Part shown: piece after piece, positions 63,976-64,000 of the stretch | How positions within the stretch are numbered: position 1 is the first letter of the stretch | How the letters are laid out: each line of letters begins with the position of its first letter | Source of the DNA: Pandoraea terrae | GTDB lineage: Bacteria > Pseudomonadota > Gammaproteobacteria > Burkholderiales > Burkholderiaceae | Assembly (NCBI RefSeq): GCF_902459695.1 | Contig: NZ_CABPRZ010000007.1 | Location: 1-64,000, forward strand | Direction of reading: 5' to 3' | DNA length: 64,000 nucleotides | The notes under the pieces: generated by a model | Told to the model about the DNA's origin: nothing | Seen by the model: only the letters and a program-made list of their open reading frames with translations | Databases searched by the model: none | Position numbers and translations under genes: made by a program

Positions 63976-64000
63976 ATGCAAGGATTTTTGTGCAGCGTCC

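Overview
The window is 64 kb of GC-rich proteobacterial chromosome with densely packed, mostly well conserved genes. The gene content points to Burkholderiales, most likely Burkholderiaceae such as Pandoraea or Burkholderia. The supporting genes are the aerobic benzoyl-CoA (box) cluster with BoxR, a taurine/sulfoacetaldehyde locus with xsc and pta, a glyA-nrdR pair under a ZTP-type leader, a cyoABCD quinol oxidase and a type VI secretion (T6SS) vgrG island. The genus is inferred from gene content, not read directly. No rRNA, tRNA, CRISPR array or complete insertion sequence was seen.

Layout. 1-10.1 kb (minus) is a T6SS effector island: VgrG, a two-domain peptidoglycan hydrolase (M23-like peptidase plus GH19-like lysozyme), two exported putative immunity proteins (one with an LprI-type lysozyme-inhibitor domain), PAAR, a membrane accessory protein and a TssM-like protein that runs off the left edge and lacks a P-loop. 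10.5-13.1 kb holds a structured leader with a small helical protein, an AbiEi/AbiEii-type toxin-antitoxin pair and an exported unknown. 13.3-15.3 kb is nrdR-glyA behind a ZTP riboswitch. 15.4-23.7 kb is a taurine-to-acetyl-CoA module: pta and an IclR regulator on one strand, and xsc, an APC permease and a TauX/TauY-like dehydrogenase on the other. 23.8-25.8 kb has an orphan kinase-fold protein and a PfpI/DJ-1 protein. 26.1-30.8 kb is an island, AT-rich at its 5' end, with a 1242-residue RTX protein. 31.0-41.2 kb is the benzoate box cluster: boxABC, boxR, a DUF4863 protein, boxD, benzoate-CoA ligase and a hydrolase.

41.3-45.4 kb carries selD, a TlpA-like thioredoxin and a LysR-controlled split chromate transporter. 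45.4-48.5 kb looks like an integration hot spot: a truncated antitoxin, a decayed LysE remnant, a second copy of the structured leader with another small protein, and an AAA ATPase/TOPRIM-like pair that resembles a phage-defence module. 48.6-55.8 kb has a DUF3047 protein, an FtsI-type transpeptidase and cyoABCD. 55.8-64.0 kb has hipBA, a LysE/Lrp pair, slyX, a DUF1439 protein, a second Lrp with a coupled DMT exporter, an SDR/LysR divergent pair and a TetR regulator.

How the parts work together. In the taurine module, the permease imports taurine, TauXY-like proteins deaminate it to sulfoacetaldehyde, Xsc makes acetyl phosphate and sulfite, and Pta makes acetyl-CoA. In the box module, benzoate is activated to benzoyl-CoA, epoxidised, ring-cleaved and oxidised toward beta-oxidation, with BoxR as repressor. 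The most novel-looking signals are the two copies of a conserved structured leader (10498-10597 plus, 46360-46460 minus), the two-gene ATPase/TOPRIM-like module, the dual-hydrolase T6SS island with its P-loop-less TssM paralogue, and the orphan kinase-fold protein.
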